Below are positions 25,639 to 36,364 of a DNA stretch of 57,021 nucleotides, in pieces. A model generated the notes under the pieces. The model was not told the DNA's origin and ran no database searches. It saw only the letters and a list, made by a program, of their open reading frames with translations. The stretch covers positions 1 to 57,021 of the forward strand of contig JAEUOX010000006.1 in NCBI GenBank assembly GCA_016790475.1. Direction: 5' to 3'. This DNA comes from Rhodoferax sp. Its GTDB lineage: Bacteria > Pseudomonadota > Gammaproteobacteria > Burkholderiales > Burkholderiaceae_C. The position numbers were made by a program, and so were the translations under genes. Position 1 is the stretch's first letter. Each line of letters begins with the position of its first letter.

Positions 25639-26115
25639 TCAGTGCGCCGGTGCGGCCGGCGCCAGCGGCCAGTCCAAGGCCATCGCGTCCGCAATCAGCG
25701 CCATGTCGTGGTCGCTGACCGCGAACAGGCCAAAGCGGAAACGCGCACCCCAGCGGGCCCGGTCCTCGACGAACTCGAAGCGGTCCAGCAACGGCAGGAT
25801 CGGAGCCTCCCGGGCCGGCAGGTACTGCACGTTGCGCCGCCACGGCACGAAGCCGCCCATGTCGAAGGCATAGGGCTCGCCCGCCAGCACGATGCCGATC
25901 GACACGAAGCTGCGCACCGGCACGCCGCGCTCGCCGCGCCGCGCGCGCTGCAGCGTCGGCGCATAGTAGGCGACCCGGTCGCCGGGCTGCACCCGGCGCA
26001 GTGGCGCACACTGGCCATGGCAGACCTGCATGAAGCCAGGCTGCATCTCGTCACGGCCCCGGCGCGCATGCTCGGCGCAGGCCACGGCGATCCAGTTTTT
26101 CGGGGGGCGGGCCAT
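25639..26115 (-). CDS. EVE domain protein (UPF0310)
   Basis: A 158-residue protein made almost entirely of a PUA-like EVE domain. It starts MARPPKNWIAVACAEHARRG and includes CAPLRRVQPGDRVAYYAPT and GDRVAYY-type strand motifs, then RRNVQYLPAREAPILPLLDR. EVE domains can bind modified bases and occur in restriction and RNA-modification systems, but free-standing copies like this one have no fixed function. It lies 3 bases after the truncated VOC gene and 14 before the WYL regulator, in the same operon. Confidence 0.88.
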   Translation of the reverse strand: MARPPKNWIAVACAEHARRGRDEMQPGFMQVCHGQCAPLRRVQPGDRVAYYAPTLQRARRGERGVPVRSFVSIGIVLAGEPYAFDMGGFVPWRRNVQYLPAREAPILPLLDRFEFVEDRARWGARFRFGLFAVSDHDMALIADAMALDWPLAPAAPAH

Positions 26116-26118
26116 GGC

Positions 26119-26352
26119 TCAGTCCAGTGCGTGCAGGCCGATCCGGTTGCCGGCGACGTCGATCAGGTGCGCGATGATCCCCATGCCCGGCGGCAGGCTG
26201 GTGCGCGGCATCGCGATCGTGTTGGCGCCCATGACCTCGCGCCGCAGCGGGCGGTCGAGCACCGTCTCGTAAAAGCGCTGGGACGCGTCCAGATCCGGCG
26301 CGGGGATCTCGAACCATTTGGCGGCCTGCAGCGGGGGGGTGGCATCAGACAT
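26119..26352 (-). CDS. Shortened VOC-family protein with an internal deletion
   Basis: A 77-residue frame with both ends of a glyoxalase-like VOC domain but not its middle. Residues 1-46 give the normal start (AAKWFEIPAPDLDASQRFYE, then TVLDRPLRREVMGANTIA). Residues 47-77 give the normal end (PRTSLPPGMGIIAHLIDVAG, NRIGLHALD). Relatives I recall have about 45-50 more residues between these parts, carrying strands and a helix of the fold. The reading frame is kept across the junction. It is probably non-functional or needs a partner; a sequencing or assembly collapse is also possible. It is the first gene of the operon with EVE and YafY-type genes. Confidence 0.7.
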   Translation of the reverse strand: MSDATPPLQAAKWFEIPAPDLDASQRFYETVLDRPLRREVMGANTIAMPRTSLPPGMGIIAHLIDVAGNRIGLHALD

Positions 26353-26393
26353 CGAAAGCTCCTTGGTGAATGGGAGCCTCGATGGTGCTGCCA

Positions 26394-26421
26394 GGCTGCT
26401 GACAGCGTGGTGTCAGCAGCC
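26394..26421. promoter_or_regulatory. Perfect palindrome upstream of the VOC-EVE-WYL operon
   Basis: GGCTGCTGACA-GCGTGG-TGTCAGCAGCC is an 11-bp perfect inverted repeat with a six-base spacer, 42 bases upstream of the VOC start and 8 bases from the glcF stop. There is no T run on either side, so it is not a terminator. An operator for the WYL regulator at the end of the operon is the best reading (inference). Confidence 0.6.
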
Positions 26422-26428
26422 TGCGCCG

Positions 26429-27673
26429 CTAGCCCTGCAACACGTCGTCCAGCACCTCGACCCAGTGCCGCACCGGCGCCGCGGTGCCGCCCTGCAGGTG
26501 CGTGATGCAGCCGATGTTGGCACTGACGATGGTCTCGGTGGCCGCCGGGCGCAGATGGCCCAGCTTGCGGTCCCGCAGCTGCGTCGCGAGCACCGGCTGC
26601 AGCACGCTGTAGGTGCCGGCCGAACCGCAGCACAGGTGGGGCTCGGCATCGGCGACGCGGATCCGCAGGCCCAGTGCGGCCAGCTGCTGCTCGACGACGC
26701 CGCGCACCTTCTGGCCGTGCTGCAGCGAGCACGGCGGGTGGAACACCAGCGCCGGTGCACGCGCGGCCACCTGGGCCGGCAGCTCGGGCCGGGCCGCCTG
26801 CAGCGCCGGCACCAGCATCGGCAGCAGCTCCGCCAGGTCCCGCGTCAGGCTGCTGATGCGCCGGGCCCGTTCGGCATAGGCGGGATCGCCCTGCAGCAGG
26901 TGGCCGTAGTCCTTGACGGTGCTGCCGCAGCCGGACGCGTTCATGACGATCGCCTCGACGCCGCGCTCCACCTCCGGCCACCAGGCGTCGATGTTGGCGC
27001 GCATCTGCGCCAGCCCACCGTCCTGGTCGTTCAGGTGGAACTTGACGGCGCCGCAACAGCCGGCCTTGGGCGCCAGCACGCCCTGGATGCCGGCCGCATC
27101 GAGCACGCGCACCGTCGCGCCGTGGATGTTGGGCGCCATCGCGGGCTGCACACAACCGGCCAGCAGCAGCATGCGCCGCGCACGCGTGCGCGTGGGCAGC
27201 GGTCGCGTGGCCTGGCGCGGCGGCACCTTCTGGCGCAGCCCCGGCGGGAGCAGGCCGCGCAGCTGCTGGCCCAGCTGCATCGCCGGGCCGAACAGCGGCG
27301 AGGGCAGGCCTTCTTTCAGCGCCCAGCGCACACCGGCCTCGGCGGCCGGGCGGGGCACCTTGGCATCGACCAGCTTGCGGCCGATGTCCACCAGGTGGCC
27401 ATAGTCGACGCCGCTGGGGCAGGTGGTCTCGCAGTTGCGGCAGGTCAGGCAGCGGTCCAGGTGCAGCTGGGTCTTGCGGGTAGGCGCCTCGCCCTCGAGC
27501 ACCTGCTTCATCAGGTAGATGCGCCCGCGCGGGCCGTCGAGCTCGTCGCCCAGCAGCTGGTAGGTGGGGCAAGTGGCGGTGCAGAAGCCGCAATGCACGC
27601 ACTTGCGCAGGATGGCTTCGGCCGCACGGCCATCGGCGGTGTCGGCGTATTCGGGGGCCAGTCGGGTCTGCAT
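26429..27673 (-). CDS. glcF: Glycolate oxidase iron-sulfur subunit GlcF
   Basis: A 414-residue electron-transfer subunit that passes electrons from glycolate to the quinone pool. Two [4Fe-4S] motifs lie near the N-terminus: CVHCGFCTATCP (about residues 25-36) and CLTCRNCETTCPSG (about 75-88). The C-terminal half has two CCG-type cysteine-rich domains (AGCCGAVKFHLND and HLCCGSAGTYSVLQP). The start at 27673 follows the glcE stop by 22 bases. The catalytic GlcD subunit is not in the cluster, so it must be encoded elsewhere or replaced. Confidence 0.94.
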   Translation of the reverse strand: MQTRLAPEYADTADGRAAEAILRKCVHCGFCTATCPTYQLLGDELDGPRGRIYLMKQVLEGEAPTRKTQLHLDRCLTCRNCETTCPSGVDYGHLVDIGRKLVDAKVPRPAAEAGVRWALKEGLPSPLFGPAMQLGQQLRGLLPPGLRQKVPPRQATRPLPTRTRARRMLLLAGCVQPAMAPNIHGATVRVLDAAGIQGVLAPKAGCCGAVKFHLNDQDGGLAQMRANIDAWWPEVERGVEAIVMNASGCGSTVKDYGHLLQGDPAYAERARRISSLTRDLAELLPMLVPALQAARPELPAQVAARAPALVFHPPCSLQHGQKVRGVVEQQLAALGLRIRVADAEPHLCCGSAGTYSVLQPVLATQLRDRKLGHLRPAATETIVSANIGCITHLQGGTAAPVRHWVEVLDDVLQG

Positions 27674-27695
27674 GGGGCGGAGGCGGTGTGATGCG

Positions 27696-28802
27696 TCAGA
27701 GGCCGGCGAACAGGCGCCCCGGATTGAAGATGTGCTGCGGGTCGAACTGCTGCTTGAGCGCCTGGTGGATGCGCCGCTGCGGCTCGCCGAGCGGGTGGAA
27801 CACCGAAACGCCGGTGCCGTCCACTGCGGTGCCGCGGCGGAACAGCATCGCCGACCCGCCGGCGCCGGCCGCCGCGGCGCGCAATGCATCCTGCGCCGCC
27901 AGCGGCGCCTTGACCCAGCGCAGTGCGCCGCCCCATTCCAGCAGGACCGCGTCCGCAAACGGGCCCAGCGCCAGCACCGGCGCGGTGTCGGGGACGCTCA
28001 GCCGCCACAGGCATTCGTCACCCTGCAGCGCGAAGAAGGGCAAGGTCTGCTCGCGCAGCGCGACCCAGTGCGCATCGAACAGCGCGTCGTCCTCCGGCGT
28101 GCCGCCCATGCCGCGTACCGCGGCATCCACGGCGGCACGGGCGCCGGCCAGTCGCACGCGCAGTTGTTCGCGTCCGCCCTCCCGGGTCCAGCAGGTGGCC
28201 CGCAGGGGCAGCGGCTGCCCGGCCCAGCGCTGCAGCTGGTGCAGCGCCGCTGCCTGGTCGAGCTCGAAGCGCAGCGTGGCCTGGGCCACCGGCCGGGGCA
28301 ACACCTTCAGCGACACCTCACTGATCAGCCCCAGCGTGCCGAGCGATCCGCACATCAGCCGGGAAACGTCGTAACCGGCCACGTTCTTCATGACCTGGCC
28401 GCCGAACTGCAGCACCTCGGCCCGGCCGTTGACCATCTGCACGCCCAGCACATAGTCGCGCACCGCCCCCACACTGGCGCGCGTGGGGCCCGAGAGGCCG
28501 GCCGCAACCATGCCGCCCACCGTGGCGCCTGCGCCGAAATGCGGCGGATCGAAGGCCAGCGTCTGCCCCTGTTCGGCGAGCACGGCCTGCAGTTCTGTCA
28601 ACGGGGTGCCGGCGCGCACGGTCACGACCAGCTCGCTGGGCTCGTAGGCCACGATGCCGTGCAGCGGGCCGGTCTCCAGTACGGTGCCGGCGAGCTCCTG
28701 GCCGTAGAAGTCCTTGGTGCCGCCACCGCGCAGGCGCAGCGGCCGCTGCTCCGCCGCCGCGGCGCGGATGTGCTCGACCAGCAGGGACAGCGCGGGATGC
28801 AT
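27696..28802 (-). CDS. glcE: Glycolate oxidase FAD-binding subunit GlcE
   Basis: A 368-residue FAD-binding subunit of glycolate oxidase. The PCMH-type FAD region is seen in LRLRGGGTKDFYGQELAGTV, ELVVTVRAGTPLTELQAVLA and AGATVGGMVAAGLSGPTRAS, then GEVLQF-like strand sequence and QVMKNVAGYDVSRLMCGSLG. The C-terminal end FNPGRLFAGL is the usual one of this flavoprotein family. The start ATG overlaps the aldose epimerase stop by one base (TGATG), so translation is coupled. Order here is epimerase-glcE-glcF. Confidence 0.94.
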   Translation of the reverse strand: MHPALSLLVEHIRAAAAEQRPLRLRGGGTKDFYGQELAGTVLETGPLHGIVAYEPSELVVTVRAGTPLTELQAVLAEQGQTLAFDPPHFGAGATVGGMVAAGLSGPTRASVGAVRDYVLGVQMVNGRAEVLQFGGQVMKNVAGYDVSRLMCGSLGTLGLISEVSLKVLPRPVAQATLRFELDQAAALHQLQRWAGQPLPLRATCWTREGGREQLRVRLAGARAAVDAAVRGMGGTPEDDALFDAHWVALREQTLPFFALQGDECLWRLSVPDTAPVLALGPFADAVLLEWGGALRWVKAPLAAQDALRAAAAGAGGSAMLFRRGTAVDGTGVSVFHPLGEPQRRIHQALKQQFDPQHIFNPGRLFAGL

Positions 28803-29689
28803 CAGGCCGATGGTAATGGGGCGGCGCTGCGCGCGACCGCGATCCGCATCGAGGCCGACAAGGTCTGCCCCGGCTCCAGCAGCACGACGCCCAGGTCCTC
28901 CAGCCGCAGCGAGGGGTTCGCGGCAGCCAGGTTGATCGCGTTGTTGACGTGGCTGACCGGCTCGATCGCGATGAAGTCGCGCACCGGCTGCGTGAACACC
29001 ACCAGCCGGCGCAGGCCGGCGCTCATCCGGGTGCGCAGCAGCGCATCCTGCAGCGTGACCTCGCCGGACCAGCCGTCATAGCAGTGGTCCACGTCCAGCG
29101 TGGCGGTGTGGGTATCCAGCCCCCCGACCGCGCTGTGGTGCGTCGGAAGCTTGTCCGGGCCCATCTCCCAGCGGCCGGCCGCGGCGAACTGCAGACGGGC
29201 CCCCGGCCGCTTGACGAAGTACGGGTGCCAGCCCAGGCCGAACGGGGCCGCCTGCCAGGACTGGTTGGTGACGCTGAGCGACATCTCCAGCGCGTCGCCG
29301 TCCAGCCGGAACGCCTGGGAGCAGTCGAACGCGAAGGGCCAGCCGGCATCCGGCTGGTGCTCGAAGGACAGCAGCGCGAAATGCGCCTGCGCCTCCATCA
29401 CCGCCCAGGGGCGCTGCCAGCCGATACCGTGGATCGCGTGCGGCTCGGGCAGGAAGTTCTGCACCAGCGGGTGGCTGGTGCCCTTCCACTGCAGCCGCGC
29501 CTGGCCGATGCGGTTCGAGAACGGCACGAGCGGGTAGCTGGCGGATTCCCGCACCGACACCAGACGGGCGCCGGGCGTGGACCGCAGCACCGGGATGTCG
29601 TCATACCACAGGCCGGCGATCGCGCCGCCCAGGCCAGGAACGATCTCGCAGCGCAGTCGGCCGCTGTGCAGTTGGAAGGTGCTGGTCAT
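28802..29689 (-). CDS. Aldose 1-epimerase family protein
   Basis: A 295-residue mutarotase-fold protein. The start MTSTFQLHSGRLRCEIVPGL is typical, the catalytic His pair is in PEPHAIHGIGWQ and GLGWHPYFVKRPG, and the catalytic Glu is in the C-terminal IAIEPVSHVNNAINL. It interconverts anomers of hexoses or related sugars in the cytoplasm. It is short compared with E. coli GalM (346) and nearer the YeaD/YihR-type subgroup, so the sugar is uncertain. It is translationally coupled to glcE, an unexpected partner. Confidence 0.88.
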   Translation of the reverse strand: MTSTFQLHSGRLRCEIVPGLGGAIAGLWYDDIPVLRSTPGARLVSVRESASYPLVPFSNRIGQARLQWKGTSHPLVQNFLPEPHAIHGIGWQRPWAVMEAQAHFALLSFEHQPDAGWPFAFDCSQAFRLDGDALEMSLSVTNQSWQAAPFGLGWHPYFVKRPGARLQFAAAGRWEMGPDKLPTHHSAVGGLDTHTATLDVDHCYDGWSGEVTLQDALLRTRMSAGLRRLVVFTQPVRDFIAIEPVSHVNNAINLAAANPSLRLEDLGVVLLEPGQTLSASMRIAVARSAAPLPSA

Positions 29690-29738
29690 GCGCAGGGGTG
29701 TCCTCGGGGCCGATTGTGCCCGCGCGGCCGATGCCCTC

Positions 29739-29777
29739 AAAAAAAACGGTCTGCGCGGCACGGGGCTGCGCAGACCG
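29739..29777 (-). terminator. Rho-independent terminator after amtB
   Basis: Read on the minus strand, a ten-base-pair stem CGGTCTGCGC/GCGCAGACCG closes an eleven-base loop and is followed by eight T residues. It lies about 85 bases after the amtB stop and ends the nitrogen operon before the epimerase-glcEF operon. Confidence 0.92.
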
Positions 29778-29794
29778 AATACCACCCTGAATCA

Positions 29795-29811
29795 ACACAC
29801 ACGCACACACA
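29795..29811. repeat. Short CA/GT dinucleotide run
   Basis: ACACACAC-G-CACACACA lies between the amtB stop and its terminator, so the mRNA 3' UTR carries a GU-rich run. Alternating purine-pyrimidine DNA of this length is unusual in this window but can arise by chance or slippage. Confidence 0.6.
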
Positions 29812-29862
29812 TTCCGGGATGCGGCCGGCGCCCCAGGGCAGGGCGCCAGGCCGCCGACAAGA

Positions 29863-32481
<2,619 letters not shown>

Positions 32482-32521
32482 GGGTGGTAACTCCAGCTTC
32501 GGTTGAGGACAGGCGCCTTAC

Positions 32522-32536
32522 GCACAGACCGTGCCA
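32522..32536 (-). promoter_or_regulatory. Sigma-54 promoter of torF-glnK-amtB
   Basis: On the minus strand TGGCACGGTCTGTGC carries GG and GC separated by exactly ten bases, the sigma-54 rule, with the strong TGGCAC half. Predicted transcription starts near 32510, about 29 bases before the torF ATG. This matches nitrogen-starvation control of glnK-amtB in other proteobacteria. Confidence 0.8.
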
Positions 32537-32625
32537 CGCCCCTCGCTCCAGAGGCAGATGCACCCCGATGGCCCCCTGTGCCCCAATGGCGGTACCCGCG
32601 ACAGGTTGCAACAAAAAAACAAGAT

Positions 32626-32642
32626 TGCACCTCGATGGTGCA
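32626..32642. promoter_or_regulatory. NtrC binding site
   Basis: TGCACC-TCGAT-GGTGCA is a perfect inverted repeat that fits the NtrC consensus (TGCACC, five-base spacer, GGTGCA). Its centre is about 110 bases upstream of the sigma-54 -12 element, the usual enhancer distance. A further GGTGCA half-site occurs at 32666-32671. It also lies within 50 bases of the divergent comM start. Confidence 0.82.
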
Positions 32643-32688
32643 TTTCGGTGCGTGCGGCGTGTTTCGGTGCATCCGGGAGGTCCAAGGC

Positions 32689-34224
32689 ATGGGGTTGTCA
32701 CTGGTTCAGAGCCGCGCACTGGTCGGGCTGGAGGCGGCCGCCGTCACGGTCGAGGTCCATCTGGCCAACGGCCTGCCGGCGTTCACGCTGGTCGGTCTGG
32801 CCGATGTCGAGGTCAAGGAAGCGCGGGAACGCGTGCGCTGCGCCATCCAGAACGCCGGGCTGGAGTTCCCGCACAACAAGAAGATCACGGTCAACCTGGC
32901 GCCGGCCGACCTGCCCAAGGACTCCGGCCGCTTCGACCTGCCGATCGCGCTGGGCATCCTGGCGGCCAGCGGACAGGTCGACGCGGCCCGGCTGGCCGGC
33001 CATGAATTCGCCGGCGAGCTGTCGCTGTCCGGCGAACTGCGGCCGATCCGCGGCGCGCTGGCGATGGCGCTGGCCCTGCATGCGCAAAAGGTCGCCCGCC
33101 GGCTGGTGCTGCCGCCGGACAGCGCGCGCGAGGCGGCGCTGGTGCCGGGCACCCGGGTGTACCGCGCGCAGCATCTGCTGGACGTCGTGCAGCATTTCCA
33201 GCCTGCCGGCGCCGATGCGGCAGCGGTCGAGCCGGGGCCGGGCTGGGGTGTGGTGGAAGCCGAACCGATGGATGGCGCGGCCGTCTACGAGGACCTGTCC
33301 GACGTGCGCGGCCACCGGGGCGCCAAGCGCGCGCTGGAGATCGCCGCGGCCGGCGGGCACAGCCTGCTGATGACCGGCCCGCCGGGTTCGGGCAAGTCGA
33401 TGCTGGCGCAACGATTTGCCGGCCTGCTGCCGCCGATGACGGTGGACGAGGCGCTGCAGAGCGCCGCAATCGCCAGCCTGGCCGGGCGCTTTGTGCTGGC
33501 GCATTGGGCGCGCCGGCCCACCTGCAGCCCGCACCACAGCGCCAGTGCGGTCGCGCTGGTGGGTGGGGGTTCACCGCCGCGCCCGGGCGAGATCTCGCTG
33601 GCGCACCACGGCGTGTTGTTCCTCGACGAATTCCCGGAGTTCGCCCGCTCCGCGCTGGAGGCGCTGCGCGAGCCGCTGGAGACCGGAACCATCACGATCG
33701 CCCGGGCCGCCCGGCGCTGCGAGTTCCCGGCCCGCTTCCAGCTGGTCGCCGCGATGAACCCCTGCCCCTGCGGCTACCTCGGCGCCCCGCACAAGGCCTG
33801 CCGCTGCACGCCGGACCAGATCACGCGCTACCAGTCCCGCCTGAGCGGCCCGCTGATGGACCGCATCGACCTGCATGTCGAGGTGCCGGCGCTGCCCGCG
33901 GACGAGCTGGTGCAGGCGCCACCGGGCGAATCCACCGCGGCCCTCCGTGCGCGCTGCCTGCAGGCGCGCGAGCGGGCGCTGCAGCGCCAGGGCTGCAGCA
34001 ACCAGGCGCTGCCGCCACGGGCACTCGATGCGCAGCTGCAGCTCGACGACGCCGCGCTGAAGTTCCTGCAGGTGGCCGCCACGCGGCTGGGCTGGTCGGC
34101 CCGGGCCACGCACCGGGCGCTGAAAGTGGCCCGCACGGTGGCCGACCTGGCCGGGGCGGAGGCGACGCAGGTGGTGCATCTGGCGGAGGCGATGCAATAC
34201 CGGCGGACCGGGGTGGGGGAATGA
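32689..34224 (+). CDS. comM: ComM/YifB-family Mg-chelatase-like AAA ATPase
   Basis: A 511-residue helicase-like protein. ComM promotes branch migration during integration of transformed DNA. The N-terminal Lon-like domain starts MGLSLVQSRALVGLEAAAVT and has NKKITVNLAPADLPKDSGRF. The AAA domain carries Walker A GPPGSGKS near residue 230, Walker B LFLDEFPEF, and NPCPCGYLG plus LSGPLMDRIDLHVEVP. The C-terminal domain ends VVHLAEAMQYRR. Length and order match ComM. It is divergent from torF, and its promoter region contains the NtrC dyad, which could bend or repress it under nitrogen limitation (inference only). Confidence 0.93.
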   Translation: MGLSLVQSRALVGLEAAAVTVEVHLANGLPAFTLVGLADVEVKEARERVRCAIQNAGLEFPHNKKITVNLAPADLPKDSGRFDLPIALGILAASGQVDAARLAGHEFAGELSLSGELRPIRGALAMALALHAQKVARRLVLPPDSAREAALVPGTRVYRAQHLLDVVQHFQPAGADAAAVEPGPGWGVVEAEPMDGAAVYEDLSDVRGHRGAKRALEIAAAGGHSLLMTGPPGSGKSMLAQRFAGLLPPMTVDEALQSAAIASLAGRFVLAHWARRPTCSPHHSASAVALVGGGSPPRPGEISLAHHGVLFLDEFPEFARSALEALREPLETGTITIARAARRCEFPARFQLVAAMNPCPCGYLGAPHKACRCTPDQITRYQSRLSGPLMDRIDLHVEVPALPADELVQAPPGESTAALRARCLQARERALQRQGCSNQALPPRALDAQLQLDDAALKFLQVAATRLGWSARATHRALKVARTVADLAGAEATQVVHLAEAMQYRRTGVGE

Positions 34225-34241
34225 CGCTGCATTGGCCGCCC

Positions 34242-35138
34242 TCAGCCAGCCGGCCGGTTCACCAGCACGATCCCCGCCCCCACCAGCGCCACCGCCACAA
34301 CCAACTGCGCGCTGATCGGCTCGTGCAGCCACAGCGCACCGGTCAGCAACGCGAAGACCGGTGTCAGGAACACGAAGGCGGAGATGCGCGTGGCCGGGTA
34401 GTGCCCCAGCAGCCACATCCAGGCCAGGAAGGTGGCGAATGCGCCGACCACCGTCTGCAGCAGGATGGAGGTCCAGCCGAACACGGACCAGGACCACACC
34501 CAGGGCTCGCCCAGCGCACGGCTCACGAAGGGCAGCGTGACGCTGCTGACGGCCACCTGGAAGAACAGCAGCTTCTCGGCCGGGATGCGCGTCAGCCCCG
34601 CGCCGCGGATCAGCACCGTCGTCAGGCCCCAGGCCATCCCACCGATCAGCGCCAGCACGTCGCCGCGCCACTGACCACCCGCACCCGGCGCCCCCAGCCC
34701 GTCGCGGAACGCGAACACCATGGCCACGAAGGCCAGCAGCAGGCCGGCCCACTGCACCGAGCGCAGCCGCTCGGTGCGCACGACCAGCGGCACGAACACC
34801 GCCACCCAGAACGGCGCGGTGTAGGCGAACACCGTCACGCGGGACGCAGTCGTGTACGACAGCGCGTTGTACAGGCAGGCGAACTCGATCGCGAACAGCA
34901 CGCCGGCCCCCAGACCGGCGGCCAGCAGGCCGTCGCGGTTGAACAGCGGGATGCCGCGCCAGCGGCACCAGAGCATCAGGATCAGCGTGGCGCCGATGAA
35001 GCGCAGCGCGGCCTGGAACACCGGCGCGATCTCGCCGATGGTGGCCTTGACCAGCACCTGCTGGAAGCCCCAGAAGAAGCAGCAGGCCAGCAGCAGGCCG
35101 ACGGCCAGCGCGTCGAGGTGGTCCTTGCGGGCCCTCAT
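34242..35138 (-). CDS. DMT-superfamily transporter (EamA domains)
   Basis: A 298-residue exporter-like protein with two EamA repeats and about ten membrane segments. The first repeat starts DALAVGLLLACCFFWGFQQV and the second DVLALIGGMAWGLTTVLIRG. It ends with the LTPVFALLTGALWLHEPIS segment and AVALVGAGIVLVNRP, typical of DMT permeases. The ATG overlaps the DsbA-like gene stop by four bases (ATGA), so the start is well set and translation is coupled. Substrates of this family are mostly amino acids and metabolites; none can be assigned. Confidence 0.91.
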   Translation of the reverse strand: MRARKDHLDALAVGLLLACCFFWGFQQVLVKATIGEIAPVFQAALRFIGATLILMLWCRWRGIPLFNRDGLLAAGLGAGVLFAIEFACLYNALSYTTASRVTVFAYTAPFWVAVFVPLVVRTERLRSVQWAGLLLAFVAMVFAFRDGLGAPGAGGQWRGDVLALIGGMAWGLTTVLIRGAGLTRIPAEKLLFFQVAVSSVTLPFVSRALGEPWVWSWSVFGWTSILLQTVVGAFATFLAWMWLLGHYPATRISAFVFLTPVFALLTGALWLHEPISAQLVVAVALVGAGIVLVNRPAG

Positions 35139-35803
35139 CCGGCAGCGGTGACCGCCTGCTGCATCGCGTCGAGCAGCGTCGCGGGATCCTGCGCGCCCGA
35201 GACGGCCAGCTTCTGGTTGAAGATGAAGAAGGGCACACCGGTGATGCCCATGTTGCGGGCCTGTGCATCGGCCTGCGCAATCGCCTGCAGCTGGGCCGGG
35301 TCGCTCAGGTGGGCGCGCGCGGCATCGGCGTCCAGGCCGGCCTCGCGTGCGATGTCGACCAGCACCTCGATGTCGCCGATGAAGCGGTTTTCGACGAAGT
35401 AGGCCTTCAGCAGGCGTTCCTTGACGTCGCTGCCGGTCTCGCTGCCGGACTGCTGCGCGAACTGGATCAGCGCGTGCGCGGCCCGGGTGTTGGGCTGGCG
35501 CTCGATGCCGTCGATGTTGAGCTCCAGGCCGGCGGAGCGGCCGGCGGCCCGCACGCGGGCATAGATCTCGGCGGCGCGCTGCGGGCCGCCGAACTTCTCC
35601 TCCAGGTACTGCTTGCGCGACACGCCTTCGGGCGGCAGGTCCGGGTTGAGCTGGAACGGGTGCCAGCGCACCGACACCGCCGGCAGGCCGGCGGCGGCGG
35701 GCAGGGCCAGCGCAGCCTCGAGCTTGCGCTTGCCGATGTAGCACCAAGGGCAGACCACATCGGAGACGATGTCGATCGTGAGCGTGGGAGCCGGTGTGGA
35801 CAT
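35135..35803 (-). CDS. DsbA-family oxidoreductase (FrnE-like)
   Basis: A 222-residue thioredoxin-fold protein with CPWC active-site cysteines in IVSDVVCPWCYIGKRKLEAA. The later parts WHPFQLNPDLPPEGVSRKQY and the cis-Pro segment GITGVPFFIFNQKLAVSGAQ are those of FrnE/DsbA-like 2-hydroxychromene isomerase relatives. No signal peptide is present, so it acts in the cytoplasm, unlike true DsbA. It lies between a VOC gene (23 bases upstream) and the DMT transporter. Thiol-disulfide exchange under oxidative stress is a likely role. Confidence 0.92.
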   Translation of the reverse strand: MSTPAPTLTIDIVSDVVCPWCYIGKRKLEAALALPAAAGLPAVSVRWHPFQLNPDLPPEGVSRKQYLEEKFGGPQRAAEIYARVRAAGRSAGLELNIDGIERQPNTRAAHALIQFAQQSGSETGSDVKERLLKAYFVENRFIGDIEVLVDIAREAGLDADAARAHLSDPAQLQAIAQADAQARNMGITGVPFFIFNQKLAVSGAQDPATLLDAMQQAVTAAG

Positions 35804-35826
35804 GGAAGAGGCCTCGGTAAGAACGC

Positions 35827-36249
35827 CTATTTGGCGAAGAGCTGCGAACGGTCCGCGAAGGCCTTGAACTCCAGCGCATTGCCGCAGGGGTCCAGGAAGA
35901 ACATCGTGGCCTGCTCGCCGACCTGCCCCTTGAAGCGCACATAGGGCTCGATGACGAACTTGGTGCCGGCCGCGCGCAGCCGCTCGGCCAGTGCCTCCCA
36001 TTCCGGCATCGTCAGCACGACGCCAAAGTGGCGCACCGGCACCGCATGGCCGTCGACCGCGCTGGTCGCGCGGTGGCCCGCCTCGTCGGGTGACAGGTGG
36101 GCCACGATCTGGTGCCCGAAGAAATCAAAATCGACCCACTCCGGGGACGAACGGCCCTCGGGGCAGCCGAGCAGCTCGCCATAGAAGCCGCGCGCCAGCG
36201 CCAGCGAAGTCACGGGAAAAGCCAGGTGGAAGGGGGACAGTTCAGCCAT
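35827..36249 (-). CDS. VOC-family protein, dioxygenase-like
   Basis: A 140-residue complete VOC domain. It starts [20 protein letters not shown] and ends [20 protein letters not shown], with likely metal ligands His8, His76 ([16 protein letters not shown]) and Glu in ALEFK. The resemblance is to the small extradiol-dioxygenase-like group. The ATG at 36249 begins the family match. It is the first gene of a minus-strand operon with the DsbA-like and DMT genes and is divergent from dadA. The substrate is unknown. Confidence 0.87.
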   Translation of the reverse strand: MAELSPFHLAFPVTSLALARGFYGELLGCPEGRSSPEWVDFDFFGHQIVAHLSPDEAGHRATSAVDGHAVPVRHFGVVLTMPEWEALAERLRAAGTKFVIEPYVRFKGQVGEQATMFFLDPCGNALEFKAFADRSQLFAK

Positions 36250-36364
36250 GGGGAAAGCGAAAGGGAGAGGGCCCTTCATGGTAACCCATGCCCCAGCACG
36301 GTGCGCCCGCGCTGCGGCTACCATCAGCCCATCGCGGCACCGGCCGCGCAGACGCGGAGCGTGC

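Noticed and set aside
26394..26421. Terminator for glcF or the VOC operon
   Set aside because: The strong palindrome has no T run on either strand and lies upstream of one gene and after the stop of the other, so an operator fits better.
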